Source: Aplysia californica (lineage: Eukaryota > Mollusca > Gastropoda > Aplysiida > Aplysiidae). From it: 64,000 nt of DNA. Under the pieces are notes generated by a model. That model was not told the origin of the DNA and did not search any database. It saw nothing but the letters and a program-made list of their open reading frames with translations. Positions 42,641 through 56,200 of the stretch are shown here, piece after piece. A program made the translations under genes and the position numbers. The stretch is taken from contig NW_004797283.1 in NCBI RefSeq assembly GCF_000002075.1, forward strand, positions 2,330,946 through 2,394,945, given 5' to 3'. Position 1 is the stretch's first letter. Each line of letters begins with the position of its first letter.

Positions 42641-45600
42641 GTGAGTTGACATAAATTTCCTCAGTTAGTAGGAACTGAAATGTGAGGCAGCGTGGTGGAA
42701 TCAGGCTCTCGTCAAAATAATGAAGTCGAAGAAAACAGCAGTTTTCTCCCCTGCTTAGCAATTTTTATTTTATTTTTATTTTTTTGGCTCAACACCTTTT
42801 ATGTCCATTTACAAACACATTCCTTTGAGGATTTCACCGAAAAGTTGATTAAAGGCACAAAAATATAAATTTACAGTTTACATGGACTCTCCAACTTTGA
42901 AATTTACCAAGCTTCGGCAGCCATTTTCTCTCTAATTTTACCTCTTAAACCTGGGGACCCCCACCTCCTTCAATCCCAAATATCTTCACTTCTATTGAAG
43001 GAATGTGGGTAATTTTTTCATTGAAAGCTAGGCAAATGAACAAGCTTTAAGATAATACCAATAACTCAATATGCCAAAAAATTGACGAGAGCCTGATTCC
43101 ACCACACTGCCTCACAAATAACATTTTTTTATAATAGCCTTAGCACTTTGTTTTGTTATATTGTTGTTTTTAGACTCTAGATACATGTATTTAAACCTCA
43201 GCTTTGAATGCCTCATGTCTTTATTTTATTTGCCTTTCTGAAATAGGGGTTTTGGAGTAGTTTGAAGAAAAATGAGTGAGGAAGGGGATGAAATGGACTT
43301 CTTACATTCTCCAACCACATTTCAAATTGATTTTTAAGTAAAAGAGTGAAAAGTTGGTGTCTGAACTTCCCAGCCTAACTAACTATCTCATATGCGAGCT
43401 ATATTGTTTGATGTCTGAGCATACATTTTCACAGTAGTTTCCTGTTTCTTATCAGGCAACACTGTTTTCGAAATAATCCGAATCATCACTGCCATTGAGT
43501 GTTCACCTCATTGTATCATCATCATGGACGGACCTCTCCTTCATGGTCAGCTTAAAATGGCTCTCTTTTGCCTCAACGGATGGCTTTTGTTTGTTGCTCC
43601 CCCATATTTCTAGTTTGTCTACCTTTTCATGTCATCCAGATATCACCTAATTATATAAATAATGTTTGCCTTTGTTATTTTCTCTTCAAAGAACAATTTT
43701 CTCTTTGAACTGAAGTTACAGCTGATTTTGTGGTCTCTAATATGGTAGGGTATCTTACTTTTTGCATTCTTGATCAGTGCAATGATTATATAAACATACA
43801 TACATACATTAATAACATACATGTATATATATGTTTTGGTAGTTACTCATTGATTGAGGAGTCCTACTTTTATTTACAACCCTAACATCTTCTCTTCTTC
43901 TCTTCCCTCAGGTCAAAAGAGACAGCCGATTCTGAGTGGGAAACTGACAATGATGAAGAATCTGAAGATGGCGATGAAAACATAGGGTCTATTGATGCAC
44001 GGCTGGAAGAAAAAGCCAGTAATATGAATATGAATGCAAAGAATGTCAAATCAATTATTCATGTAAGTTTATTCTGACAGATACATCAAATTAAATTTGG
44101 AGTTGATGTTGTACTGTTCCGCTCAATGTTTTCGTTTCGCATTATTACTGTGTTTTTTCTTTTTTTTTAATTTTGAAAGTATGTTATTCACTTTTTGTTA
44201 AGACAAGTTAATAACACTCTTGATTCAAAGATGTTTCCATGTTTTTTTTATTTAGTGTTCAGGATGTTTGGGATTTTGCTGTTCCCTGGCTCAGTGGAAT
44301 GATAACTTCCATATTTTGTCCAATGTCTTTCCAGCACATATTAACCAATGAGCATGTGAAGGATATGTTCAGTGATTTACTACAGGAAGAGAAAGATGGC
44401 AGCTCCGAAGAAAAAGACTCTGTGACACCGAAAAAGTTCTCACCAGAAAAGTTGGATATTTTGCCAATACTGACTCGAGCAAAGGTCAAGGATTTGGTGG
44501 ATAAAGGGAGTGTGAGTTTTTTGGTTTTGCATTTTTGTGTTATACGTATTTAAAGTCTTTCTGATTTCAGTTTTGTAGTTACTTGTCATGAAGAGAATTG
44601 GATTTTGATTTTCATGCTCTGCTTTTATCATGATATATTGTTCTTTGAGTTATGGTTTGTCTCTTAAATTCTCAACAGTAAATACTCACCAAATTTCCAA
44701 GTTACAGAAGAGAAACAATTGTGACCTCAGTTAGGAAAAGATTTGATATTAGAAACTTTAATCCCCTCAATACAGTGATAAATGACTTTGACAAATATTG
44801 AAGCATGTAAATTATTATAGGGTTGGTTAGAAAATGTTTGTTACGACACAGTGGAATCAGCCGCGAACATAAGTCGAGAAATTTGTGATTGAAGATAGGG
44901 TTGTCTGGTTTCAGAAGTAAAATAAGTGACAAAATGACCCTCAACGTGCGGTGCCTTCCAAAGCTGGAGAGTCCTTAGAAACTGAAAAATTTACGTTTTT
45001 GTGCCTTTTATCAACGATGTCGGAAAAAAATCCGTACAGAATTATGTTTCTAAATGAACATAATAGGTGTTGATTCAAAAATCAAAATTCAATAAAAGTT
45101 GCCAAACCGGCCGGAAAATGCCTGTATCTTCGATTTCATCACTTTGACAAGCGCCTGATTTCACCCCAATGCCTCGCATATTATTTCTTTCACATGCAAG
45201 GGTTTTGTCATATAAGTGTTGAACCTTTTACCTAATTCTTTTAAAGCATTTTCTTTAAAATTTAGTAAGGAAGACGATGAATAATGAATTCTGCAGGAGG
45301 ATATTGCAATGAGGTGATTAAATTTCTCTGTTACATAAATACCACTGGGACAAACACAAATGAATGCATCGTAAGCTGTGTGTAAGACCAGTGCTTTGAA
45401 CAATTTTGTTTTTATGGTAAACCAACATGGAAATAAATGCATTGCAGGTACCATCACCATCAAAACACACGAAAGCTGGTCCAAGTATTCTGGATGTAGA
45501 GTTTACAGAAGAAGAAGATGATGAAGAATATGATCCCAATAAAGATGCTGAGGTAAGATTACCATGTTTTCGGTAGAATCTTATTGTCTGTTATGGCCAT

Positions 45601-48600
45601 ACTATTAATGTTATAAATTGCTTAATGGAACTTTAGTGTTGTTCTATCACTGGAGTGTAATAAATAGCATGGTTGTGCTGGGTAAAATTGAACAAGACTC
45701 AGAGTTTTTGTTCAATGAAACCTGTCTTAGAACACTCATACTTTGTTTTGATTGATCCATGTCTGTTCTTGGGCTCTTTTGTCTTCTAGCAAGTTATTGT
45801 CCTATGAAATTTACAGTTCTACAAATAAGGGAATTTTACAGGGAGATTTTGAAAAATTTAGTTTATTACTTTTTCGAGTGTAAGAGGAAATTCTCCCAGC
45901 CTATATTTTTTATATAAGTAAAGTACTTATGTGTCCGAGTACCTTAGAAAAGGATATCTGAAGTAAACAATTTATGTGTTCCAGTGTCTCTAAAAAATAA
46001 ATCTCTCATTCATGTTCATCTCGAATCGGTGTTATCTTACAAACCATTTCTCTTTTTTTATGTCTAGGCTCGTGACAGCGATGATGATGAAAGTGTGGTC
46101 TCCTCACGATTTAGTGAAATTGGGTCACCCTACCCTCTCACTCCAAGCAGTTCTGCTATTCCTCAAAGTAGTGAAAAAATGCCAGATGTAAGTACTGAAA
46201 TAGCATTCAGCCAAGAAAAAAAATTAAAGTGTTGGCAGATTTGACTTTCACATCCGGATTGTTTGTTCTACCTGGTCCCTGGAGCTAGTGAACCAAAGAT
46301 AACGCTATCTACTCTTTATCATAAGTCCCCTCTGATGAAAGGCTCATTTGATTGAGCAAGACCGTTGTCCTGTCCTGTGACTAACTTCCATGTTTTTTTT
46401 CTCTGGCAGTCTCTTGGGCGTGGGTGGTTGGCGGGTGCTCTGGTGTGGTTTGCTTCTTCTTTCCTGTCAAACATCTATCGTCCTTATGGCCCCTTCTTCT
46501 TTTTTATCTTTGTTACTCTCTTGTAACAGCTCTAACCTTCTGGCGCTCATATGACCTTATGCAGTTGCGAGCGCTGTAAAACTTCTACTAAAACTATACT
46601 AAACTAAAAGTCGCTTGGGGTCATAGCTGTCTTTTTTCTTCTTTAGCCACCCTCTCTTTTGTATGTTAACAAAACTTTCAAAAGGGATAAAATCATGTTA
46701 ATTTACTTTACTTTCACATTTCATTGCACACTATATTGTTTATATCATTTATTGTCTATTGTCGCAAAAAGGAACATCAGTGTTCTCAGGACTGGTTTGA
46801 AGGAGCTTCCATTCTCTCCAAAAACATGCAAAGAGTGATGGAAACAGTCATTAGCTAGTTTTTTATTCTTGTTATTTTAGAACTGTTCTGACTTCCTTCG
46901 CTCTTATATTTCCCCTTACATTTGTTTTGTTTGTCTTTTCCCAAGGGGTGGTTGGAGGGCGCCACTGTTAAGTCCTACTTCTGTTCTCACCCTCTGTTGC
47001 TTCTGTCTGTCTATCTTTCTTGTCCCCTGTACTAAATTGCTGTTTTAGTGTCAATTGCATCTCTTTACTCAAACAAAGAAAACAAATGTCCTTTCCCAGA
47101 CCCCAGGCTCCGTGGCTTCCTCAGTGTCTGCCTCACCAGCTGTGGTCTCCAGCTCCAAGAACCTGGAGAGTGCTTTCAATGCTTGTGAGCAGGCCTCCAC
47201 AAGTTATGTCAGTGAAACGGTATGGCTGGAGGCTCGAGCTGTAGTTGTGGTTGTTCTTGGCCGTTGTTTTTTTTACCTGAGATGCATTCATTATATTATA
47301 ATGGGGATCTGACAGTAGTTTTTCCCCTTTTTTTCTCTCTTTTTGCTTCTAGATGTTGCTTTGATGCATGACTAAATTGAGGTGTCCAGCTACACTTTTA
47401 GAGTGTAATGCTATGTTTTACCAATTACGTCATTTTCTTATTATTATTGCTTGTGACAAACTCATAAAAAATTTCAAGAAATGCTAAAATATATGAGGCA
47501 CATAAGAGCTTGAAATTGCCCTGAACGATAGTACAGAGCACCCTAGTACAAATCCCTAGAGGGTGTTGTTGGATTCGGGTTGTTTAAGAACTTTCCTCAG
47601 TTGGATTCAGTAGATCTCAAGGCCATCTGCCCACACATTACAGTACTGAGCAAAAAAGAAATATTGGTGACAGTGTGAGACATACTAAGTGCAGTTTAGG
47701 TTCCAAATGGTCATAAGTACATTATTTCTACATCAAACGTTTTGTGAAACAGTCAGTGTCGTTGCTATAATTTCTAGGGTGACACAATTGCCAGACGCAC
47801 AAGGTCAAAACTGCCACTGACCAGCACATGCATTACAGACATTGAAAGTGCTTTTGTTGCTCCGGACATCACAGCTGATATGTATGATAATACATGCAAG
47901 GATGAGGACTGGATGCAGTTCCTCTCTTCCCTCTACAAGCCAACAGGTGAGACCCTGTGCTATGTTTGATTACTCATAGTTAATTGATTTCTCTTTTTTA
48001 CTTATGTCAGGGTCGGAGGCCTGTCTCCTAAGTTTGTAAATTGTGTCAATGGGGGCGTAAAATCGCCTACATTCAAATAGTGAAAAAAAAATTGACTTAT
48101 GTTCTCTCATGACACCTTGGGCTATGGTGCACACCTTAACTTCTACCTAGCAGAGACCTCTTTTATGCTGCTAATGTGGCATCTACACAAAAATTTTGGT
48201 CTTTTGAAGCCTCGAAAGAGAAGGGATTTTGATCAAATGTTAGTTTTTCGGTTTGCCCATCAGTCAAATTAAGCCAGATGCAGTTACATTAATCCAAGCT
48301 GCCTTTTTTTTTGCTTTAGAAAAATGAAAGATGGCTTGAAGCAAAACCTTCTACTACTTATTCAGAATTCCCCGCATTTGAAGAAAGTTGTTTGAGATTG
48401 TAAAACCATCCAAGTATAAGACTTTTGTTCACTTTTTGTGGTCCCTTTGACTTACGGTATACGAGAGTACTCTTCTACATCTAAAATATTGTTTTGTTGC
48501 ATTTGAGATGAAGGTTCTTTTTATCGATGAGTGGTCACTTATTCATCATGTGTTTTTATGTCTCAATCAAAGATAGGGTGCTGATAACAGTATTCATAAA

Positions 48601-51600
48601 GTGCATGAAGTAAATATGATGGGAGACAAAAATGGCAGGTCCAGAAGAAATGGAATTTGCGTAAGTCAGAACTTTTCATGGGGTTGCAAAGGAAATATGT
48701 TGTTTCTTTCCTTGTAGATGACACCATTCAAGATGATGATGCTAATGATCCAGAGTTCAACTACATTGCTGAGGCCGAAAAAGAGGAAGAAGATGTAGAA
48801 GATTTCCTGTTTGACAAACCTTCAAAAATCACCAGTAAATGACTTACTTTTCAAATATGCGTGTGCAAATGTATTTCAGTGTGTGTTTGTGTGTGTTTAT
48901 AGGTGTTTGTACACATAAATGTGTGAGTGTGTGTGTGTGTTTGTTTATGTGCACGCATGTGTATATCAGTGTGTGTGCATGTAGGAGTTTGCTCACATGC
49001 ACGTGTGTGTTTGATTGTGTTTTTATATGTATTTGTGTATGTCCTTGTGTGCACTTTGTTGACAGAGATGAAGAAAGTGTCGACTGACTGAAAGGTGGGA
49101 AGAAAAAATGTTTTATGCACATGCCCTGTTGCAGACTTTGCAGGCAAATTTTATGTGACTTTTTGTTTTAGCTTGCTTTTGTGTTGTCTAATTTAAATGA
49201 ACTGTGATGGTTATATCTACTGGTATGATATAATTTTTGTCCCCCTAGCCATCCCTAGTAGATGTTAAAGGTTTATGTATCCTTTATGTATCTCTGAATA
49301 GGAATTTGGTAAATATTTTTCTTATGACATCAGTATTTTCAACTTCAGAACTGATTGAGCGGTTTCCTTTAGTTACATTTATGATTTAACACATTTGTTG
49401 ATTCTGTAATTATTTTTTGTAATGTTCTCACCGATTAAAAATGAATTTTCAATTAGTTTCCACTAACATTTTCATAACTACAGAGAAGGAGCTGAACATC
49501 CTTATCTCAGAACTTGAGGAGCTCTTTGAAGAAGACCAGTTGCCCTATCGTGTAGTGGGAAATGCTATGCCTTCTACCAGCAATGAGCCACAATCCACCA
49601 ACACGGAACGTTCCAGCAACACTGAACCTTCCAGGAACCGTGAACCTTCAAGCAGCACTGGACATCTGCACTGCAATAATGAACGACGAAGCAGCAATAA
49701 TGAACAACCGTACAGTAATAATGGACAAGTGTGCAACAATAATAACCAACAATATAATCGCAATGAACAGCAATATATCAATAACGAACAACAATACAAC
49801 TGTTATAAGCAACAGTTCCATAACAACGAGCAGCTTTATAGCAATAATGGGCAACAATACACCAGCAATGGACAACAATACAGCAATAATAACCAACAGT
49901 GTGGAGGCTATTCACAACCTTATAGCAATACTCGGCAACCATTCAGTAACCAGACCCCAGTGGCACCAACATTTACGGAGTTTAAAACTCCTCTAGCTCC
50001 TCCTAGTCAGAGCTCCAGGATGCATACAGTGACTGGTCAGAGGAGTTCACAGGTTTCTGACGTCTCTCAGACCTCTTCCATCCATGAAAGAAGTCAAGAT
50101 TTCAGTCAACAGTAAGCATACTAAAATTTTATAATTAGGCATATTTACTTCAATGTGTTGTTTTTGAATAACTTTTTATCATTCTTTTGTTTATGCAAGA
50201 GCACCGCTATTGATAAAAGTTTTGTAAAGGGGCTTGTTCATTTACAAAGGGATTCAAAATTTATTTTCCGCCACAAGGCTTTTAGGAAAAAGAAACCTTA
50301 CACTGCTGTGATATTTCTTTGCCTATTTTCTTTTCTAAGATAATCTGCTGGGCCATTGTCGAGTGGTTGAAATTTTCACAAATTGTTAGATGCTTCTTTT
50401 TTCAGAGTATCTGAGGCTGGCTTCTTTCACATTCTCCTTGTATTTGACTAAGACAGCAAGACGGACAGAAATGCCATGTCATTACCGTGAACAGTTTAGA
50501 GACATACTACACAGAATCCATTTAACATGGCTCTTGTCGTGGCCCATTAGAGACTCATTCTGGGGAGTACACCATTACTGCTGCAGGTGTCCTATCCTAT
50601 AGAGCTGCTCTGATTCCCTGTAAGAATGTTTGTGAGCTTAGGTTTTTCGAGTTTTCATTGCTATACATTCTCTTAGTTCAGATTTTTATAGGATTTCTTT
50701 GAGGGTGAAGCTGTTAAAATGTGAACTGTATTCGCTTTGTTGTTTCAGATCGCATGATGCAGGAATTACAGATGAACAGCATGCCATCATTGAGGACCAT
50801 ATGAGAAAAGTAACTCTTTATTCTTCCATCCTTTTTGTACAGTTACAAATAGCTCCACCTCTTTCATGGGGTTCCTGCTTCTCTAATAAATTAATATGTA
50901 AAGATAACAAACTCTATTTTAAAATAGGCTTTCACTAAGTACAGTCATTTGAACTCTCTTTTCGAAAAGGATGATCAGGAATATGTTGCATTGCTTTATT
51001 TTAGAAATTTGTGTTTGGTGTCTGCATCTATAGTGTAATATTTATGCTCTTCATCCAAAAGACATGAGCTTGATTCGACATAATGTTTCCATCTTCTAGC
51101 TGGAATGTTTCCCATACCTCCAAGGTTAGCCATAATAAGCATGGTAAAGGAATCCCACCTTCTGGATAGTTCAAACTGTGGTGATGGGGCGAAGTACATT
51201 TTCCATCACCATTATAAATGTGCGACTGAGTGTGCATAATTCAGAGCTCATCTAGCCCTTGTTCAAGTGTGCTAGAATTCAAGTTTTAATAATAAATTCT
51301 ACTGTGGTGTAGTACTGCTATCAAAAATGATCCCTGTCTTTTACTACAGAACTTTGATCACAGTACTGTGCATTCTTTGAATTTTGAAATAGCAAGGCCA
51401 GTCTTCCTTTTTTTTTTTTTTTAGTTATGCTTGAATATTTTTTATTCACTGTAAGCAGCATCACCACAAAGATCTGGACCGAGTTCTTCTTTGAGGAATT
51501 TGTTTTTGAGTTACGAGAAATGTTTACTTAAGTTTGGCAGCGTAACTGTAAACAGCGGCATGCAGGTGGCAATCCTGTCTTGCTAACAAACTTACCATCC

Positions 51601-52618
51601 GTCTTGTTTAATAATGTGCTTCTCTTCAACTAAATTGTAAGCAGGGTTGGGTTGATTTAAATCAGGTTGATTTAAATCGGTTGATTTTTTAAATTTAAAT
51701 CAACTTGATTTTTTAAATAAAAATCAGTGATTTAAATCACTTTTTTTTAAATGTATTTTTATTCAGTTTTTACATATTTCAACATTAAAATTCCTTTCCT
51801 TGGTCCCATAAAACAGATAAGGTTTAGTAGACTAATATATTCATGCTTAAAAGTCTGCTTTCCCTCCTTTCATTGTAAAATAATACAGTATTCAATTTAC
51901 TTTTTTTTCCATAATTGAAATCAGAGCTGGGTTGATTTAAATCAGTTGATTTTTAAAATATTTTAATCAACTTGATTTTTAAAATAAAAATCAGTGATTT
52001 AAATCACTTTTTAAAAAATTTATTCAGGTTTTACATATTTGAACATTCAGAATTCCTTTCCTTGGTTTTATTAAACAGATAAGGTTTAGTAGACTAATAT
52101 AGTCATACTTAAAAGTCTGCTTTCCCTCCTGTCACTGTAAAATAATACAGTATTCAATTGACTTTTTTTTTCATGATTGAAATCAGGGTTGGGTTGATTT
52201 AAATCAGGTCGATTTAAATCTGTTGATTTTTTAAAATTTAAATCAACTTGTTTTTAAAAATAAAACTCAGTGATTTAAATCACTTTAAAAAACGTATTCT
52301 GTTTTTACATCTTTAAACATTCAGAATTCCTTTCCTTGGTTTTATAAAACAGTTATAAGGTTTAGTAGACTAATATAATCATGCTTAAAAGTCTGCTTTC
52401 CCCCTGCCACTGTAAAATAATACAGTATTCAATTTATGTGGTTTTTTTCATTATTGAAATTAATATTTTCTTTTTCTTTTTACACAAACACAAGCGCGCG
52501 CACACACACACACACACTGTAATAAAATGCAAGTTTATCTATGCATAATTACCCCCCCCCCCCCTTCCTTTTAGATTGACATTTTCTTCATTTTTTTGTC
52601 TGTAGCCATAATTCACTG

Positions 52619-52666
<48 letters not shown>

Positions 52667-53136
52667 TTAAGGCTTTCTTTTGCGGTTGCTTAAATTAATC
52701 ATTAGTTAAAATGAAGACAATGCATTTTGCACTAAAAGAACATACTTTTAGCAACCAAAAATCCCAAACTGTGTCTACATTTTTTTTTAAATAAAAAAAA
52801 TCCTATTTAAATTTACAAAAATCTTGATTTAAATTTAAAAAATCGATTTTTTAAATTTTTATTTAAAAAATCAAAAAAATCACCAACCCTGATTGTAAGT
52901 TGTCAGAAAGGTAAAATGAGTATCAGTTTACTCTTTTTCTCAAGTTTATTTTCCATAATCTTTTTTGGGCCATTGTCTTGGAAGTTGGACATGTTTTTTC
53001 CCATTGCAACTCACTTGCTCCGTTTGTTTCTTGCCCTCAGCACATCCAGCTGCTCACTCAGAGCTTTCTCCTCTCCCAGACCCATTGTGTGTACAGGGAC
53101 TTGAAGGGCCAGCCTGAAAATTTTCTGGTAATCTCC

Positions 53137-53174
<38 letters not shown>

Positions 53175-53197
53175 GTGTCTCTCTGTCTCTGTCTGTT

Positions 53198-53282
<85 letters not shown>

Positions 53283-56200
53283 CTCTCTCTCTATCTCTCT
53301 TCCTCCCTCCCTCCCTGATATGTTTATTTCATTAAATCTGATGGTTCAGCTCTCTCTTCTATTCTTAGTAATGCTATGAAAACATAAATTTTATAGAATT
53401 GTTTCTTTTATTTGAGTGGAAAGAGGTTTGAATTTGACTGTATCTCTAGGAATCCTCTTAGCCACCATCTCTTGACCATAGCTGCAGACATGATTAAATT
53501 TATACCTCTCCAGACACATAGGATATTTCTTAAGAAATTACGCACTTTCGTTATGTTTATTCTGTTTTAAATGTACTTTCACTAAAACTGAGCATCCCAA
53601 GAAAAAAATGGTTGCAGCAGTAAAAAAAAAAAAGGACAATAAGTTTGTTCAGGAAAAAATCCTCCATCTATTTTCAGTGGCCACATGCTAGGAGTAATCT
53701 CACAGGTTAAATGGTACCATTGATTTATATTATATTGTTTTCTTGATTTTCAGCGAGAACTTGATCATTTTCGAAAGTCTTCTGCTGCTGGCACAGCCTC
53801 TGTGTTCAATGTGTGTAACCTTGACCCTGCATTAGAAGTGCTGCAGGAGGTAGGAGGCATGGGTTTAGAACCCAAGAAAAAGAGTAGTGGTATCTATGGT
53901 GAGTTCTCTTGTCATGTCAGTAAAGTTAAAGTGTCCTTATCATGAAACAAAGTTCTAATTTTCTTTTTCTATGAAAATGGACTATGCTTTTTTGAAGTAA
54001 TATAGCACCCTCATTTATGTCTGGAAAAGACCATGCTCAATTATTTTAAAACGTCTGAAAATTCAGACTGTGGGTCAAAGAAAGATAAATGGAAATGTAC
54101 ACTAATTCAAAAATTGCCTTTGTAATAATTGCTTTTCTTGAGCCTGTGTAATAATATTAACTCTTTATCTCAAAAGGAGGTAAACGCACAGTGCCAGGAT
54201 CCTCTTTTGGTTTCAAAATCTAAAATTTGGATATACGTCTCTAAATTGGTCATTAACATCAAAACAAGTGAACTCATTCTGATAGATCTTCGTCTAGTGA
54301 ATGAAATCCTAGTAAAAGAGACCTGTTTTCAATAGTATCCAAAAAGTAATTTGACATCGAAGTTGTCGTAAAGCAATGTGCCCGAGCTGCTGCGAGCGGC
54401 TCACAGGCACAGTGGTTCTGCCCACGAGCAGCTGCAAGCGACTTGCTAGAGAAAAAGAGCTCAGCAAAGCTGGTGGTTGGAGGGCGCCACTCGTGGGCCT
54501 CACTTCTTTACTTTCCCTCTGTTGTTTCTATCTGTCTGTCTTACTTTTTCCCAGCACTAAATGACCATTCTTATTGTGTTGATGTGCTTTTCTTTACTCA
54601 AACAAACAAAAACAATCGATATCAAATGAAATCTATTGGCTGATGGTGTTTATATATACAGCAGCATTATGTGGACACATAAATTTCAAATCTCTCGTGT
54701 CATCTTCACCGTGTGCCTGATAGGCTGAACAAAAATACTTGTAAGACAGTATCTCTAAACTATGGTTCTACGTATGTCAGAGTGACCTGCTGTCAAAAAT
54801 CACCAGATCAAGTTCCAAACATCAAAATATTTTTATAAGATTCTTGCTCCTGACTCTACAGCTCAAAAAATGTATTGAAAGCACTGCAAATGCAAGTTAG
54901 AGTGATTTTAGTATTTCTTTTTGTTTGATGGCTGTGGTATGGTTAGGTATATCTGGACCAGAACATAAAAGTTTTGGCTTTTGAGTCCCTCCTTTTTTTT
55001 TGGCTCCTTTTGGGATGTCGTTGTCCTGACAAGGGAGCAAATATTCCATTTTCAAAAATGACATACATTGTTTCTTGAAGGGTATGGAACTTTAGCAATC
55101 AAGACAGCAACAAAAGATACTTTTTCGGTCGTTAATTATGTTGTATGTCGACAGGTCGGTGTAAGACTCCATCATATGTCACTTTTCAAAATGGCACATG
55201 GGAGAGTCTTGCACTAAGCAGTCAATACATGAAATAATATCAAGAAGTTAGCATGGGATAGGAAAAGGTGGAAACTGTTCATGGCCTATACCCTTATGCA
55301 GAGTGAGAAAGGCAGTGTTGATGATGATGATGCTATTTATGAGATCGAGTTGTTTGAGACCCCATGTAAGTTTCCATTTCATTTCTTCTTTCTTTCTCAT
55401 TCAGAAGCGCATATTGGTATGTGCAAACCTTTGCGTCAAGTTGTCTTCAACAGTGCAGCATTTGTGTACCCTCAGCTGCTGCCTTCACTCAGATTGTTTG
55501 CCAAATCAAAAGGGAACAAGTACCGGAATGTGATGCCCAGCGAAGACAAGTAATGCTGGGGGGGTTTATTGGGGTTTTTTTTTTGGTTTTAAAGAATTCT
55601 TTAATTGCACTTACTTCAGCTCTTCTTTTTCCCACAAAGTCCATTTTAGATTCCCCCTTCTGCAAAAGTTGGAAGCAACTATCAAAGCGAAAGGGAATCT
55701 TGTCTAAATACTTAGCAGAAATGACAGCCATATGAGTCTTATATTTTGGCCAGGTGACACCTGATGCTTTTAACTATTTCACCACCATAACTTAGGTCTG
55801 TTTAGTCGAGCACTTACTTCAAGAGCGAGCATAGTGACTTATTTTAAAAATATATGATTTCTAAAGTTGATAATGTCTTTGTGCCCCTCCCTGCTTTCTA
55901 CTCTTTCAACATTCCTTTCTTTAGCTTTACTTGATATTAATATTTATATAGCCTGTAACTTTAGAAAAGACTAAATGACCAAATGAAATGCTAGTTTCAG
56001 GATTATGCCATTTTAGATCAATTTAATTCATTTCTGTTTTTTGCTTATAATCCTGCTTTTGCACAGTCCCGATGACATGCAGTTGTTGTGTTCTCTTGGA
56101 CAATTTACTTAACATGTCCTAGGCTTAGTGTGAATACCCTCTCTCATGTAGGCTATAAAAAGGGACCCTAAGTGGAACACACTCTGTCACCTCCCCCCCC

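Noticed and set aside
44239-44334. Upstream extension of GON4L exon 3
   Set aside because: Open but unneeded. The strong acceptor at 44,333-44,334 gives clean phase 0, and the extension is intron-like.
49562-49996. 144-codon alternative frame in GON4L exon 9
   Set aside because: It is an out-of-frame reading of the Q/N minisatellite. The frame with splice continuity gives the conserved KELNILISELEELFEED start.
55312-55365. Extra GON4L exon (SVDDDDAIYEIELFETP)
   Set aside because: It lacks a good acceptor in the right phase, and splicing its GTAAGT donor to the next acceptor would create TAA. Exon 12 joins exon 13 directly in frame.
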